Positions 27,381 through 36,881 are shown, numbered from the stretch's first letter. The stretch: DNA of 64,000 nt from Cenarchaeum symbiont of Oopsacas minuta (GCA_029948415.1 JAJIZT010000002.1:27066-91065), one strand, 5' to 3'. Notes: a model not told the origin generated them from the sequence alone. Translations and numbers: made by a program.

Positions 27381-28106
27381 ATGAGCATTCTATTTGAGAT
27401 AAACCCTCCCAAAGTGATAGAAGATGAATCCGATTCTGAATCATCAGAGAGGATGCATCATCTAACACATAGACTTGGAACGATATTAGATATGTGTGAT
27501 GGGACGTTGATAACTGATTCTGTATTGGGTAAACCTCGTTTCGATCCAATAGATATGGCCAAAATGATCAAAGAGTCACATCCCAATCTTGAAACGATCG
27601 TAAGTATGCGCACCATCGATAAAACCGCAGTAGAGACATCCTTATTTGCAACAAGAGTCAAAACTGCAAAAATCAGTGGCATTCTTGTAGTAAAGGGGGA
27701 TCCTAGCAATGATAACGATTCAAGACTAGTTCCAAGTACAATAGCAAAAATGTTGAACAGTACGGTAAATACATATCTGTCAATTCCAAGCAAGCCTAAT
27801 TTTGTAAAGATTCAAAAAAAAATAAATGTTCAACCTGCTGGATTTTTCACTCAGATAGTTAAAAATATAGATGATGTTGGATATATTTGCAAAAAACTTA
27901 CCCCGATGGGATTTCGTATTATACCATGCATACTTGTACCATCACAAAAAAATTTAACATCTGCAAAATTTCTTAATCTTGACTGGTCATCGTATTCTGA
28001 TGATGTGGCAGGATTTATCAAATCTGTGCATAAAATTGCAGGAGATGTATTATTGACATCACCGAGTGATATCCAAACAGCATCAAACATATTAAAAACT
28101 ATCTAG
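27381..28106 (+). CDS. MetF-like methylenetetrahydrofolate reductase family protein
   Basis: The 241-residue TIM-barrel protein has family landmarks in order: FEINPPK at the N-terminus, IVSMRTIDKTAVETSLFAT, ISGILVVKGDPS, PAGFFTQIV (flavin and substrate loop) and IPCILVPSQKN. MetF reduces methylene-pterin to methyl-pterin, the methyl donor of MetH. Its tail overlaps the 3' end of the metH gene on the other strand by 4 bases, which supports a joint role. It is shorter than bacterial MetF (about 290 aa), and an acidic patch at residues 12-24 is unusual. The pterin used (folate or methanopterin type) cannot be told. Confidence 0.72.
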   Translation: MSILFEINPPKVIEDESDSESSERMHHLTHRLGTILDMCDGTLITDSVLGKPRFDPIDMAKMIKESHPNLETIVSMRTIDKTAVETSLFATRVKTAKISGILVVKGDPSNDNDSRLVPSTIAKMLNSTVNTYLSIPSKPNFVKIQKKINVQPAGFFTQIVKNIDDVGYICKKLTPMGFRIIPCILVPSQKNLTSAKFLNLDWSSYSDDVAGFIKSVHKIAGDVLLTSPSDIQTASNILKTI

Positions 28107-30568
28107 ATCGTAAAATATGCAGCATTTGGATGATGTACAACAATGGCTGCAGTAGATTGTTCGGGTACAATCTGCCCTTCATTTGTTATATGCATAATAT
28201 CATTTACAGGTTGTAACAAATCCCATACTAGATGATGTTGTCCGATATCCGGACAGCTTGGAAATCCCCAGCTATATCTCAAACCTCTATCATCTATTTT
28301 AAGTTCAGAGCGTATTCTACGATGTGTCCACTCTGCTAAAGCTTCAGCAGTCTCAACGGCAAGACCGTGAAGATAATATGCGTCAGTATACAGGTTATCC
28401 TTGTTCAACGCTTCAATGAGATTTGCCGCCTTTTTGCCCACAGTTACAGCTTGGAATGCGACTGTATCATTATTGCCAAAATAATCTGCTATGCATAAAT
28501 GACGTTCATGTTCAGAGCGAGGAAAGTCAAAAGTAATCATTTTACCATCATGTCTGTACACTTGCAATTGTGTGTCATTACCATTGCATGTGTAATATCC
28601 ATATACGATATGAGGTTCAAAAAGACGATCATTTTTTACTTTCTTTTTCCATTCTTGCAAGAGTTTTTCAGGATCTATGCCTGTTTTTTTTACAGATGTG
28701 CCCCTCATTCCCCAAGATAATTTAAAAAGGGAATTTTTATCAAGTAGATCCCATACTTGTTCAAGAGGGATATCTTTTTCATCTAGATTAACTATGTCTT
28801 TTCTACTAGTCGGGATCATCGGTGGATTTACGGGTTTTATATTACTGCGTTGCATTGTAGTATGTTTTTTTGGAGCATTTTCAGTCCATTTGTCAATCTT
28901 TTCTCGCCATTGGTACAACATATCTTCTCGTTGGTCAGAGACGAGTTTATCCATGATCTTTAATCCATCAAACATTGTATTGCAATAAAAGATTCCTGGA
29001 GTGTATATGGAATCCTTTTTGGCAATTCGGTTTATAAAATTGCTATTCACTGCTGCTCCACCACAAAGAATCGGAAGATTCATTCCAGTTTTTCTCGCAT
29101 GATCTACAAACAAACCCATATGTTTTGAAGTTGCCACTAGGAGTGCAGAAAGTCCTACTGCATCTGCATTTGTTTGTTTTATTTTTTCAAGAAATTTTTG
29201 TAGTGGTACCTGTTTTCCAAGATCGTGTACAGTGTATCCGTTGTTTTCAAATATTGTTTTTACTAGATTTTTTCCAATGTCATGAACGTCTCCTTGTACA
29301 GTACCTAGTACAAAAACTCCTTTTGCTGTACCTTCTTTTTGTATTAGATATTTTTCAAGCTCCAATACTGCAGCTTTCATACATTCGGCCGATTTTAATA
29401 CAAACGGTAGTATCAATTCTCCTGATCCAAACTTGTCTCCAACCTCTTTCATCGCTGGAAGTAGGTTTTCATTTAGTGTCTTTACGGCAGCATTGTGTAC
29501 ATCTTTTGCTGTAGATTTTGAGATCATTTTACTATGGAGTTTTTCAGATATTGCACGAATAACATCTTTTTCAATTTCGTCTTTTAACCTGTGCACTATG
29601 CGGTGGTTACATCGTTGTCCATAACTCCACGATTCATCGATACTATCTTGTTTTTTGATGTTTGTTGTAGATTTTGCTCCCTCAAAATGGGATATGAGGT
29701 CAGATAATGCATCTTCTGATCTGTTAAATATCAGATCTTCTGCAAGACGTATGTTTTTTTTATCAATTTCACCATATGGAATAATTTCCTTTGCATTTAT
29801 TATTGCACAGTCAAGTCCAACCTTGACTGCATGGTATAGAAATACTGAATTTATTACCATTCTGACTTGCTTTTCTAGACCAAAGCTGATATTGCTTAGT
29901 CCAAGAACTGTGTATGATTCTGGTATGTTTTCATGCACTAGTCGTATTCCTTCTAGGGTATTTTTACCTGCATCACGAAATTCTTCTTCGCCTGTTGCTA
30001 GTGTAAATGTCAAAACGTCAAAAACAAACTGCTGTTTTTTTAGTCCATATTTTTCACCTTTTTGTATCATCGTCTGCGCAACATCTAGTTTCTCTTTTGG
30101 GGTTTTTGCCATACCACTAGCTCCTATACACATTGCAATGGCAGGAGATCCATATTTTGCCATTAGGGGGGCAATCTGTTCAAAACGTGAACCATCACCT
30201 TCTAGATTTATAGAATTTATTAGGGGTAATGCAGGAATTTGTTCTAGTGTGGCTTTTATGACGTTTGGATCTGTAGAGTCAATCACTAGTGGTGCATCTA
30301 CAGCAAGGCAAAGATGTTTTATGAGATTGCACATGAATTCTTTTTCATTATCCATCTCTGTAGTAGCCACACAGACGTCAAGACAATGTGCTCCATCATC
30401 AACTTGCTCTCTAGCCAAATTGATTAAACCTTCATAGTCATTTTGCATGACAAGTCTTTTTGCCATTTTAGAACCCTGCGTGTTGAGCCTCTCACCAATT
30501 ATCAGTGGTGCTGGGATTTGTCGTAACTTTGTAGAACCCAATGCAGAGCTTATTCTTTGTTCATTCAT
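28103..30568 (-). CDS. metH: Methionine synthase, pterin-, cobalamin- and AdoMet-binding part
   Basis: 821 residues correspond to MetH without its homocysteine module. The pterin-binding barrel is at residues about 15-290 (PLIIGERLNTQGS, LDVCVATTE, PLVIDSTDPNVIKATLEQIP). A cobalamin cap follows, then the B12 domain with the lower-ligand motif DVHDIG in GTVQGDVHDIGKNLVKTIFE (about residue 425). The reactivation domain ends the protein (FKLSWGMRG, RYSWGFPSCPDIGQHHLVWD). It transfers methyl from methyl-pterin through cob(I)alamin to homocysteine, held by the separate protein encoded 31 bases upstream. Two-piece MetH is known in some archaea and bacteria. Confidence 0.92.
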   Translation of the reverse strand: MNEQRISSALGSTKLRQIPAPLIIGERLNTQGSKMAKRLVMQNDYEGLINLAREQVDDGAHCLDVCVATTEMDNEKEFMCNLIKHLCLAVDAPLVIDSTDPNVIKATLEQIPALPLINSINLEGDGSRFEQIAPLMAKYGSPAIAMCIGASGMAKTPKEKLDVAQTMIQKGEKYGLKKQQFVFDVLTFTLATGEEEFRDAGKNTLEGIRLVHENIPESYTVLGLSNISFGLEKQVRMVINSVFLYHAVKVGLDCAIINAKEIIPYGEIDKKNIRLAEDLIFNRSEDALSDLISHFEGAKSTTNIKKQDSIDESWSYGQRCNHRIVHRLKDEIEKDVIRAISEKLHSKMISKSTAKDVHNAAVKTLNENLLPAMKEVGDKFGSGELILPFVLKSAECMKAAVLELEKYLIQKEGTAKGVFVLGTVQGDVHDIGKNLVKTIFENNGYTVHDLGKQVPLQKFLEKIKQTNADAVGLSALLVATSKHMGLFVDHARKTGMNLPILCGGAAVNSNFINRIAKKDSIYTPGIFYCNTMFDGLKIMDKLVSDQREDMLYQWREKIDKWTENAPKKHTTMQRSNIKPVNPPMIPTSRKDIVNLDEKDIPLEQVWDLLDKNSLFKLSWGMRGTSVKKTGIDPEKLLQEWKKKVKNDRLFEPHIVYGYYTCNGNDTQLQVYRHDGKMITFDFPRSEHERHLCIADYFGNNDTVAFQAVTVGKKAANLIEALNKDNLYTDAYYLHGLAVETAEALAEWTHRRIRSELKIDDRGLRYSWGFPSCPDIGQHHLVWDLLQPVNDIMHITNEGQIVPEQSTAAIVVHHPNAAYFTI

Positions 30569-30599
30569 GTCATTACCGCATCATATGTTTTGCAAATAC

Positions 30600-31571
30600 T
30601 TAAACGATTTTATCATTCTCAACATTTGTCTCATGTGAATCTACTATAGTTCTAAGTGCATCAATATGTTCTGGCGTGGTTCCACAACATCCTCCGATCA
30701 TGCGAATAGATGGATACTCTTTGATAAATCTGCCCAAAGATGTGGACATATCCTTTGGACTCATCTCATATTTTGCCATTCCGCCTTCATTTATTGGCAT
30801 TCCAGCGTTTGGTACTATAATTATTGGATGTACTGATGCATTATTAAGCCATCGAATACTCTCTTCCATCTCTTCAGGACCAGTAGAACAGTTTAGACCG
30901 AATACATCTATTCCCATAGGTGATATTGTTGTATATGCAGCATCTATCTTTGTTCCAAGAAGCATCTTGCCATACTGATCTAATGTGATGTTTGAAATTA
31001 TTGGAATTTTTTTATCTGCTTTTTGCATTGCAATATGTGAACCTTGTACTGCAAGTTTTACTTCTAGTATGTCTTGACTTGTTTCAATTAATAATGCATC
31101 AACACCGCCTGATATGAGACCTTTTGCTTGTATTTCATATGACTTGCGTATATTATCTATCGGCATTTGACCCAAATCGGGATCATCAGAGCTTGGAAGA
31201 TATCCGCTAGGACCCATTGAGCCTATAACGTAACAATGTTTTTGTACATTTTTTATCGCATCTAGTGCCAATAAGACTGCTTTTTCGTTAATCTCAACTG
31301 TACGGTCTCCAAACCCATATTCATCTAGTTTTATTTTGTTAGAACCAAACGTGTTTGTCTCTATACAATCGGCGCCAGCTCTGATATATTTTTCATGTAT
31401 TTTTACAATCCATTCTGGATGTGTTAAAACTAATCCATCATTAAAACCATCTTTATTATTTGGGAAATCTTTTGGTGTGGGATCTAATTTTTGGATTTCT
31501 GTCCCCATTGCACCATCAAATACTAGTATTCGTTTCCTAGATGCTTCTAAAAATGTAGGTTTTGATTCCAT
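30600..31571 (-). CDS. metH: Homocysteine S-methyltransferase domain of split methionine synthase
   Basis: The 323-residue TIM-barrel protein begins LVFDGAMGTEIQ, the MetH N-terminal motif. The zinc cysteines are in FGLNCSTGPEEM and MIGGCCGTTPEHI. It binds homocysteine and activates the thiol. The cobalamin-binding partner lies immediately downstream on the same strand, so together they replace one ~1200-residue MetH. It could in principle act alone as an S-methylmethionine-dependent enzyme, but the neighbour makes the MetH role far likelier. Confidence 0.9.
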   Translation of the reverse strand: MESKPTFLEASRKRILVFDGAMGTEIQKLDPTPKDFPNNKDGFNDGLVLTHPEWIVKIHEKYIRAGADCIETNTFGSNKIKLDEYGFGDRTVEINEKAVLLALDAIKNVQKHCYVIGSMGPSGYLPSSDDPDLGQMPIDNIRKSYEIQAKGLISGGVDALLIETSQDILEVKLAVQGSHIAMQKADKKIPIISNITLDQYGKMLLGTKIDAAYTTISPMGIDVFGLNCSTGPEEMEESIRWLNNASVHPIIIVPNAGMPINEGGMAKYEMSPKDMSTSLGRFIKEYPSIRMIGGCCGTTPEHIDALRTIVDSHETNVENDKIV

Positions 31572-31612
31572 GGTTGTTTATGCATATAGGCCGTTTAATT
31601 CTTTTCCCATGA

Positions 31613-31915
31613 TCAATTAGGATTGAATTTTGAAAAAAAATCCCTAATTTGTGTAGCATGCACTTCAATTATGTCAACGATCTCGCCGTGTTCTTGAGTC
31701 GTAGGCTCACGTCCATGAAATGTTTGAAATGCACTGAGTGCAGAACCTATCATTTCACCTACAAAAAACCCACACAAAAAATCTCCCTCTCTTTGTGCAT
31801 GCCAAACATCTGATATACGTTGAGATGCACCTGCGCTTTTGTACAATTCTAAAGATTGCACCACTAAATCATTTGTACGTTTTTTGTATTCTGGATCAAT
31901 GACCATGAACGACAA
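31613..31915 (-). CDS. Conserved-looking small protein downstream of L6
   Basis: A 100-residue soluble, mostly helical protein (DPEYKKRTNDLVVQSLELYK, DFLCGFFVGEMIGSALSAFQ, EHGEIVDIIEVHATQIRDFF). No family is recognised. It starts 6 bases after the L6 stop and is probably the last gene of the ribosomal transcript. Either the first Met or the one three codons later may start it. Confidence 0.6.
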   Translation of the reverse strand: MSFMVIDPEYKKRTNDLVVQSLELYKSAGASQRISDVWHAQREGDFLCGFFVGEMIGSALSAFQTFHGREPTTQEHGEIVDIIEVHATQIRDFFSKFNPN

Positions 31916-31921
31916 ACTCTT

Positions 31922-32482
31922 TTATTTTTCAATGCCAGAACTTTTCTCTTCAATATAAATACCATCCAAAAATACGCGATGATCTTTATTTTTTACTTTT
32001 GTTTTCTGCGCTATATTTGCCGCAGTCTGTGTTACATCTGTGAGAACTGCGCCAGTAATTGTAATATTATCACCTTTTGGTACAATCTTTGTTTTGCCAA
32101 CAATGCTTGCCAAACGTGCAGAGCGTTCACCCTGAAAGTTTTCAATGTGTACTGTATTATTTTTTACCGATACTGTGACTGGAAAGTGTGCATATACGAT
32201 CTTCATTTTTATCGTATAACCAGTAACGATACCTTCAAAGAGAACACGCACAAGTGAACGAGCAGTATTCATTATAGAATAGTCGCGCTTACGTGTACCA
32301 CGGGATTTCACTGTAACAGATTTTTCGCCTATTTCAATATCCACAGGTATTTTCTTAAAATTCTTAAACGTTTCACCAAGCGGTCCTTTTACATGCATCA
32401 TTCTTCCCTTTATGTTCACACTAACACCATCTGGTATCAAAACATCTTGTGATTTTTTTTGATATTGTGTATTAGAAGACAT
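31922..32482 (-). CDS. rpl6: Ribosomal protein L6 (uL6)
   Basis: The 186-residue large-subunit protein has the two-domain L6 pattern. The archaeal opening IPDGVSVNIKGRMMHVKGPLGE is followed by RSLVRVLFEGIVTGYTIKMK, and the second domain carries TKIVPKGDNITITGAVLTDV. It sits near the factor-binding site. The gene overlaps S8 by 11 bases. In most archaea L32e, L19e, L18, S5, L30 and L15 follow; here they do not. Confidence 0.96.
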   Translation of the reverse strand: MSSNTQYQKKSQDVLIPDGVSVNIKGRMMHVKGPLGETFKNFKKIPVDIEIGEKSVTVKSRGTRKRDYSIMNTARSLVRVLFEGIVTGYTIKMKIVYAHFPVTVSVKNNTVHIENFQGERSARLASIVGKTKIVPKGDNITITGAVLTDVTQTAANIAQKTKVKNKDHRVFLDGIYIEEKSSGIEK

Positions 32483-32864
32483 AACCTATCAAAAATCCCC
32501 CGATTCCTTTTTCAGCTGCAGTATGATGTGACATTACACCTTGATTTGTTGTAACAAGCAACATGCCACGATTGTATGCAGGAAGATACTGCCTCTCCCA
32601 AAAAGTATATTCGTCATTTGAGACTCTAAAACGTGGTGATATGGATCCACATTTTGTAATCTTTGCTCCAAGTGAGATCTTAAACTTGCCACCTCTTTTA
32701 TCTTCGATTCGTTCGTAATCTTCGATGTATCCGTTCTTTTTTAATGTCTTTAAAACCTCAACGCCAAGACCCGATGTCGGATATATTGTGCATTCACGCC
32801 TTCTACGGGATCCAGTATTGTATAAAGTCACAAATAGATTTGCTAGAATATTAGTTGCCGGCAC
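32472..32864 (-). CDS. rps8: Ribosomal protein S8 (uS8)
   Basis: The 130-residue small-subunit protein shows NILANLFVTLYNTGSRRRREC at the N-terminus and the C-terminal RNA-binding segment RGMLLVTTNQGVMSHHTAAE. It binds helix 21 of 16S rRNA and is often a translational autoregulator. It starts 6 bases after the S14 stop and overlaps L6. Confidence 0.96.
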   Translation of the reverse strand: MPATNILANLFVTLYNTGSRRRRECTIYPTSGLGVEVLKTLKKNGYIEDYERIEDKRGGKFKISLGAKITKCGSISPRFRVSNDEYTFWERQYLPAYNRGMLLVTTNQGVMSHHTAAEKGIGGFLIGYVF

Positions 32865-32870
32865 TACATA

Positions 32871-33050
32871 TCACCTGTTTTTTTCAAATCCCAAGTCGTT
32901 TGCGACTTCTCTGAAACAACGTCTACATAACATAAGATCATATTTTTGAATTACAGCAGTATAATCGCCACATCTTTTACACCATCTAGAACCACGACCA
33001 AAGTTGTGTTTTTTTCTTCCTGTACTCTCATATGTTCTATCTTTTGCCAT
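32871..33050 (-). CDS. rps14: Ribosomal protein S14 (uS14), zinc-ribbon type
   Basis: The 59-residue protein begins MAKDRTYESTGRKKHNFGRG and contains the four zinc cysteines in WCKRCGDY and LMLCRRCFREV, ending LGFEKNR. It lies between L5 and S8, overlapping the L5 stop region by sharing ATG/TAA bases closely. This matches the archaeal order L5-S14-S8. Confidence 0.95.
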   Translation of the reverse strand: MAKDRTYESTGRKKHNFGRGSRWCKRCGDYTAVIQKYDLMLCRRCFREVANDLGFEKNR

Positions 33051-33051
33051 T

Positions 33052-33576
33052 TTATGCTATCTCCGTCCCAAACTCCTTTGATATGAAGCCTTGTGCTTCA
33101 AAAGATGTAATACGGTGTTTTTTACCCACACTTGTTTTATGTCGACTACGAGATCGTATACCGTATCCAGGTCTAGTCAATGCTACTGCAACGTCAAGAC
33201 CTAGTATGCCAATATGTGGGTCATATTTGACACCAGGTATGTCTATGTGTTCTTTGATCCCAAAGGATACATTACCAAAATCATCAAAGGATCTACCACG
33301 TAATGTATTTCCTTTTGCATCTAGTAGCCGTTTTAATAAAGACATTGCGTCTTTACCACGTATTGTAACTGCAACACCGATTGGTTCGCCTTTACGTACA
33401 CCAAAATCCCTCTGACTTTCTTTTGCATTTCTTGCACACGATTTTTTACCAGATATATAATCAAGGGCTTTTTTTGAAGTTTCGATTGCTTCACCCGACT
33501 TGCCAACTCCCATGTTTAAAACGATCTTTGATAGTGATATGTTTTTCATGATGTTTACAGTTGTTTGCTCTGACAT
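33052..33576 (-). CDS. rpl5: Ribosomal protein L5 (uL5)
   Basis: The 174-residue protein binds 5S rRNA and contacts the P-site tRNA. Family segments include LSKIVLNMGVGKSGEAIETSK, RNAKESQRDFGVRKGEPIGV and SFGIKEHIDIPGVKYDPHIG. It starts three bases after the S4e stop. Confidence 0.96.
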   Translation of the reverse strand: MSEQTTVNIMKNISLSKIVLNMGVGKSGEAIETSKKALDYISGKKSCARNAKESQRDFGVRKGEPIGVAVTIRGKDAMSLLKRLLDAKGNTLRGRSFDDFGNVSFGIKEHIDIPGVKYDPHIGILGLDVAVALTRPGYGIRSRSRHKTSVGKKHRITSFEAQGFISKEFGTEIA

Positions 33577-33579
33577 TTT

Positions 33580-34299
33580 TTATCTACCTATCCCCAAAAT
33601 TGGTTTGCCACTACCTACAGGTATTATTATTCCAGTTGGTATCTCTATCTGTCTTTTGTCAAGCTCCAAAGAGACCATCTTTGGGAGTGTAAACGTGCCA
33701 TTTTTTATTGCTTTTATTGTTCCTAGTTGTCCAACGTTTACGCCACGTGTAACTATTGCAACAGTCCCAGGTTCCATCTTTATGATCTCTAGAATCTTTT
33801 GTTTTGGAATCTCCAATACGCATGAATCTCCAACGGAAACATCGGCGTCTGTAATAATACTTCTTCCATCATGAAGTCCAACCTGCATCTTGCCTCCATT
33901 TAGTGTGGTCTTGCTAGTAACTCGACATATTTTTTTCGATTTTTCAGATGAGTCTATTTTAACTGGTTTTAATATTGCGCCATCATGTGGAACCATTCGA
34001 TACACTTCTTTTATTCCATTTAATTCAATTACATCCATGAGGCCGAGGCCATGATGCAATGACTTTCGTACGACACCGTCTACTTTTAGTTTGTTTCCAT
34101 AAATACTAGCTTTTGCTTCACGTAATGTTTTTACAATCTTTAGTGTATCTCGCAGAAAAACTGCCAAAGGTATTGCAAATTCTTTTTGATGTGCACCAGG
34201 TTTTACTGTAACAACGAATCGCTTGTCCTTGCGTGTTATTCCCCAAAATTGTGGAGCCATTTGACGCTTTAGCTTTTTGCTACCAGCTATGCTAACCAT
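33580..34299 (-). CDS. rps4e: Ribosomal protein S4e
   Basis: The 239-residue archaeal/eukaryotic protein has an S4-type RNA-binding segment (KIVKTLREAKASIYGNKLKVDG), the central S4e domain (VVRKSLHHGLGLMDVIELNG, YRMVPHDGAILKPVKI) and a C-terminal KOW-like domain (EPGTVAIVTRGVNVGQLGTI). The stop of L24 and its ATG share bases (1-base overlap), as usual between L24 and L5 in archaea. Confidence 0.95.
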   Translation of the reverse strand: MVSIAGSKKLKRQMAPQFWGITRKDKRFVVTVKPGAHQKEFAIPLAVFLRDTLKIVKTLREAKASIYGNKLKVDGVVRKSLHHGLGLMDVIELNGIKEVYRMVPHDGAILKPVKIDSSEKSKKICRVTSKTTLNGGKMQVGLHDGRSIITDADVSVGDSCVLEIPKQKILEIIKMEPGTVAIVTRGVNVGQLGTIKAIKNGTFTLPKMVSLELDKRQIEIPTGIIIPVGSGKPILGIGR

Positions 34300-34913
34300 T
34301 ATGGTTTATCCTCCTCTGTTTTTGTATCTTGTGTGGTTTTAGACTCTTTTGTTATGGGTTCAGACTCTGTTGACATGGGCTCGGGCTCTGAAATTTCAGG
34401 TTCTTTTGTCATAGGTTCAGACTCTGTTGTTATTGGTTCAGGTTCTGTTGAAGGTTCAGACTCTGTTGACATGGGCTCGGGTTCTGGTAAAGTTTCAGGT
34501 TCTGTTGCTGTAGTTTCTTTTGATACATCTTTTACGGTTGGTTTTTCTATAGGCATATCTTTTACATTTTTGCCCTCTAGATTAGCCCTTCTCCATTTAT
34601 CTGATACATCTAGTGTAGTAATTGTAACATTTGATGCATGGATCATGACATCTATCTTGTCGCCCTTGCCTTTGACTTTTTTAACACCCTCTACGGCTAT
34701 GGTGCCATCTGCAACGTTTGATTTTGTTACCTTGCCAGATATTTCCTTGTACTCGCCACGCATGATAAATACTGTATCACCTTCTATTACACGTGCACTG
34801 CGTTTTCCGTATTTTTTACGTAGATCTTTTGAAAGAGGACTTGCAAGCTGACGACTACGGAATCCAATAGTGGCTTGATATATCTGTAGATTTCGCATCT
34901 TTGTTGGCTTCAT
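34299..34913 (-). CDS. rpl24: Ribosomal protein L24 (uL24) with an acidic repetitive tail
   Basis: The chosen ATG at 34913 ([20 protein letters not shown]) gives the family N-terminus directly after L14; the frame is open further up but that part overlaps L14. The core has the KOW motif ([21 protein letters not shown]). After residue about 120 comes a tail of roughly 75 residues made of E-P-E/S-E-P repeats ([20 protein letters not shown]). Normal archaeal L24 is about 120 residues, so the tail is an addition, comparable with that of L31e in this window. Confidence 0.92.
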   Translation of the reverse strand: MKPTKMRNLQIYQATIGFRSRQLASPLSKDLRKKYGKRSARVIEGDTVFIMRGEYKEISGKVTKSNVADGTIAVEGVKKVKGKGDKIDVMIHASNVTITTLDVSDKWRRANLEGKNVKDMPIEKPTVKDVSKETTATEPETLPEPEPMSTESEPSTEPEPITTESEPMTKEPEISEPEPMSTESEPITKESKTTQDTKTEEDKP

Positions 34914-34914
34914 A

Positions 34915-35349
34915 TCATACCACCGTTGATGCCAAGTTTGCAACTCTTGGCCATTTCTCTGATGCTTCAGCTGCAACTGGGCCTTTAATGTCAGTGCCTT
35001 TTAGCTCACCTTCTGTAGTCATAAGTACTGCTGCATTATCTTCAAATGATACTCTCACGCCATTGAGACGGCGAATTGCATATTTTTGTCTGACGATTAC
35101 TGCACCATGTACCTGTTTACGTAACTCTGCGGGTCCTTTTTTGACCACAACGTTTACAAAATCACCCACGGCTGCGGCAGGAAGACGTGAAACACGTGTC
35201 TTTATCTTGTGAACTGTGATAATCTCTAGTATCTTTGCTCCGCTATTGTCTGCACACGTTATTTGAGCACCTACAGGTAGTGCTCGCGTCACATATGGAC
35301 GGAACTCTTCAACGCCCTTTGCCTTGCCACGACTTCTACCTTGTGACAT
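34915..35349 (-). CDS. rpl14: Ribosomal protein L14 (uL14)
   Basis: The 144-residue protein shows the L14 signature [20 protein letters not shown] and the basic loop [20 protein letters not shown]. It forms the bridge B8 region of the large subunit. Its ATG overlaps the S17 stop by one base. Confidence 0.96.
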   Translation of the reverse strand: MSQGRSRGKAKGVEEFRPYVTRALPVGAQITCADNSGAKILEIITVHKIKTRVSRLPAAAVGDFVNVVVKKGPAELRKQVHGAVIVRQKYAIRRLNGVRVSFEDNAAVLMTTEGELKGTDIKGPVAAEASEKWPRVANLASTVV

Positions 35350-35678
35350 TATTTGAGCACCTCTATTATGACAAATGAGACAGATTTTGCCACTGGTCTA
35401 CATTCTGCTGCCATTACCTTGTCACCATAGTTGACCTCGATGTTGGATGGAACGTGAGCATGAATGCTACTTTTACCTCTAGCATATCTTTTAAACTTTG
35501 AAAATCTCACTGGGGATTCTTTCTCAATTACTACTGTATTTTTTACATTTATGCTAGATACTCTGCCTTCGAATATCTTGCCACGTATAGGAAGTGTGCC
35601 GTTGAAAGGGTTTTTCTCATCTCCATCTTTGATTGCATTCTTTGTCTCTGATACTTTAATGCCAATATTTCTTGTCAT
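35349..35678 (-). CDS. rps17: Ribosomal protein S17 (uS17)
   Basis: The start at 35678 (MTRNIGIKV) overlaps the Rnp1 stop by 4 bases, whereas the longer open frame would run through Rnp1. The protein is 109 residues with RGKIFEGRVSSINVKNTVVI, the OB-fold core, and SSIHAHVPSNIEVNYGDKVM. It is an early-binding 30S protein. Confidence 0.95.
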   Translation of the reverse strand: MTRNIGIKVSETKNAIKDGDEKNPFNGTLPIRGKIFEGRVSSINVKNTVVIEKESPVRFSKFKRYARGKSSIHAHVPSNIEVNYGDKVMAAECRPVAKSVSFVIIEVLK

Positions 35679-35935
35679 TTTGTAATCCTCTCGTGTGATC
35701 TGTGCATAATCTGCATACCATTTATGGTATACTTTGAGTCGTGTACCGTAAATTCCCATGTGGAACCTGATTTTGGATACATTTTAGAGTCAGCACCTGT
35801 ACGAATATGTAGCATGTGTTTGCTTTCATGTAATACGGTGCCAGAGATTCCAATCATTTGAGGATTGCATGAACTAGAGACACTAGCATATAGTCCAACA
35901 AGTTCATGCATATGCAAGTTTTCTGCTGTGATCAT
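35675..35935 (-). CDS. rnp1: RNase P protein component 1 (Rpp29/Pop4)
   Basis: The 86-residue Sm-like barrel protein has HELVGLYASVSSSCNPQMIG, ISGTVLHESKHMLHI and MHRSHERITK. Its place between L29 and S17 is diagnostic of archaeal Rnp1, the RNase P subunit that pairs with Rpp21 for tRNA 5' maturation. It overlaps both neighbours by 4 bases. Confidence 0.92.
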   Translation of the reverse strand: MITAENLHMHELVGLYASVSSSCNPQMIGISGTVLHESKHMLHIRTGADSKMYPKSGSTWEFTVHDSKYTINGMQIMHRSHERITK

Positions 35936-36135
35936 TTCTTTTCAATCTCTCCAAGTCTTGTGAGTAGACGTGCAATATTGTGACGTAGTGGGCGCATTTT
36001 ACCACTCTCTTTGCGCAATGTACCGTTTTTTGAGCTCATACGCATCTTTGTCATATCCGCTCTTAAATGCTGTACTTTATCTTTTATATCTTCAGCACTC
36101 ATGGCTCTTATTGCTTTTGTACGTAGTTTTGCCAT
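35932..36135 (-). CDS. rpl29: Ribosomal protein L29 (uL29)
   Basis: The 67-residue two-helix protein begins MAKLRTKAIRAMSAEDIKDK and ends with RHNIARLLTRLGEIEKK. It lies at the tunnel exit. It follows S3 by 2 bases. Confidence 0.94.
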   Translation of the reverse strand: MAKLRTKAIRAMSAEDIKDKVQHLRADMTKMRMSSKNGTLRKESGKMRPLRHNIARLLTRLGEIEKK

Positions 36136-36137
36136 AT

Positions 36138-36878
36138 CTATAATCCGTCCTCACTCTCTATCATCTTTGCGTCCTTTTTTACTTGTTCTTCTTCTGTCAT
36201 GTGGGCCTTTTTATCGGATATCTGAGAGAGTTCAGTGATCTCTTTTAGATCTACTTGCGGTTTGTTCACTTTGGTTTTTTCTGTAGACTTTTTTTTCATC
36301 TCAAATTCTGGAACTAGTTTCTCTTTTTTGGCTATTCGAATACGTATGCCGATAAGACCCATGGGCGTCTTTACATGGGCAATATCCTCATCAACTATGA
36401 CGTTTGCATGATGGCCTGCCCTTGGAAGTATGCCTGCAGTATGTTTTTCAAATGCAGATCTGTCACCTCTGAGTTTGCCAGATATTGTGATCTGTACTCC
36501 CATAGCTCCTCCATCCATTATCTGTTGCATTGTCCACATTGTAGCTCTACGAAAAGCTGTACCACGTTCTAAATGGGATGCCATACGATTACACATAACA
36601 CTTGGAGACAAGTCTGGTTTTGTTATCTCTACTACTGTAATCTGTGGGTTTTTGAATTCAAAATCATTTGCTACCTTTTCAGTTAATTCACGTATTCCAG
36701 TGCCTTTTCTTCCTATAACGATACCTGGTCTTGTAACATGCAAGGCGACTTTTGTTCCAGTGGGTGTCTTTGAGATGTCAGCATGTGAGAATCCTGCGTT
36801 TTTTATGGCTTCACGTAGATAATCACGTAATAACATTGTTTGATAATTATTTTTTATGACATTTTTCATTGCAGACAT
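36138..36878 (-). CDS. rps3: Ribosomal protein S3 (uS3)
   Basis: The 246-residue protein carries the KH domain with [20 protein letters not shown] and the S3 C-domain ([20 protein letters not shown]). A Lys/Glu-rich tail of about 50 residues ends it. It forms the mRNA entry site. Gene order L22-S3-L29 is canonical. Confidence 0.96.
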   Translation of the reverse strand: MSAMKNVIKNNYQTMLLRDYLREAIKNAGFSHADISKTPTGTKVALHVTRPGIVIGRKGTGIRELTEKVANDFEFKNPQITVVEITKPDLSPSVMCNRMASHLERGTAFRRATMWTMQQIMDGGAMGVQITISGKLRGDRSAFEKHTAGILPRAGHHANVIVDEDIAHVKTPMGLIGIRIRIAKKEKLVPEFEMKKKSTEKTKVNKPQVDLKEITELSQISDKKAHMTEEEQVKKDAKMIESEDGL

Positions 36879-36881
36879 TTT

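Noticed and set aside
32871-33050. Frameshift in rps14
   Set aside because: A first count of a T run suggested one extra base. Checking against neighbouring frames gives 180 bases from ATG to stop and a single intact uS14 frame.
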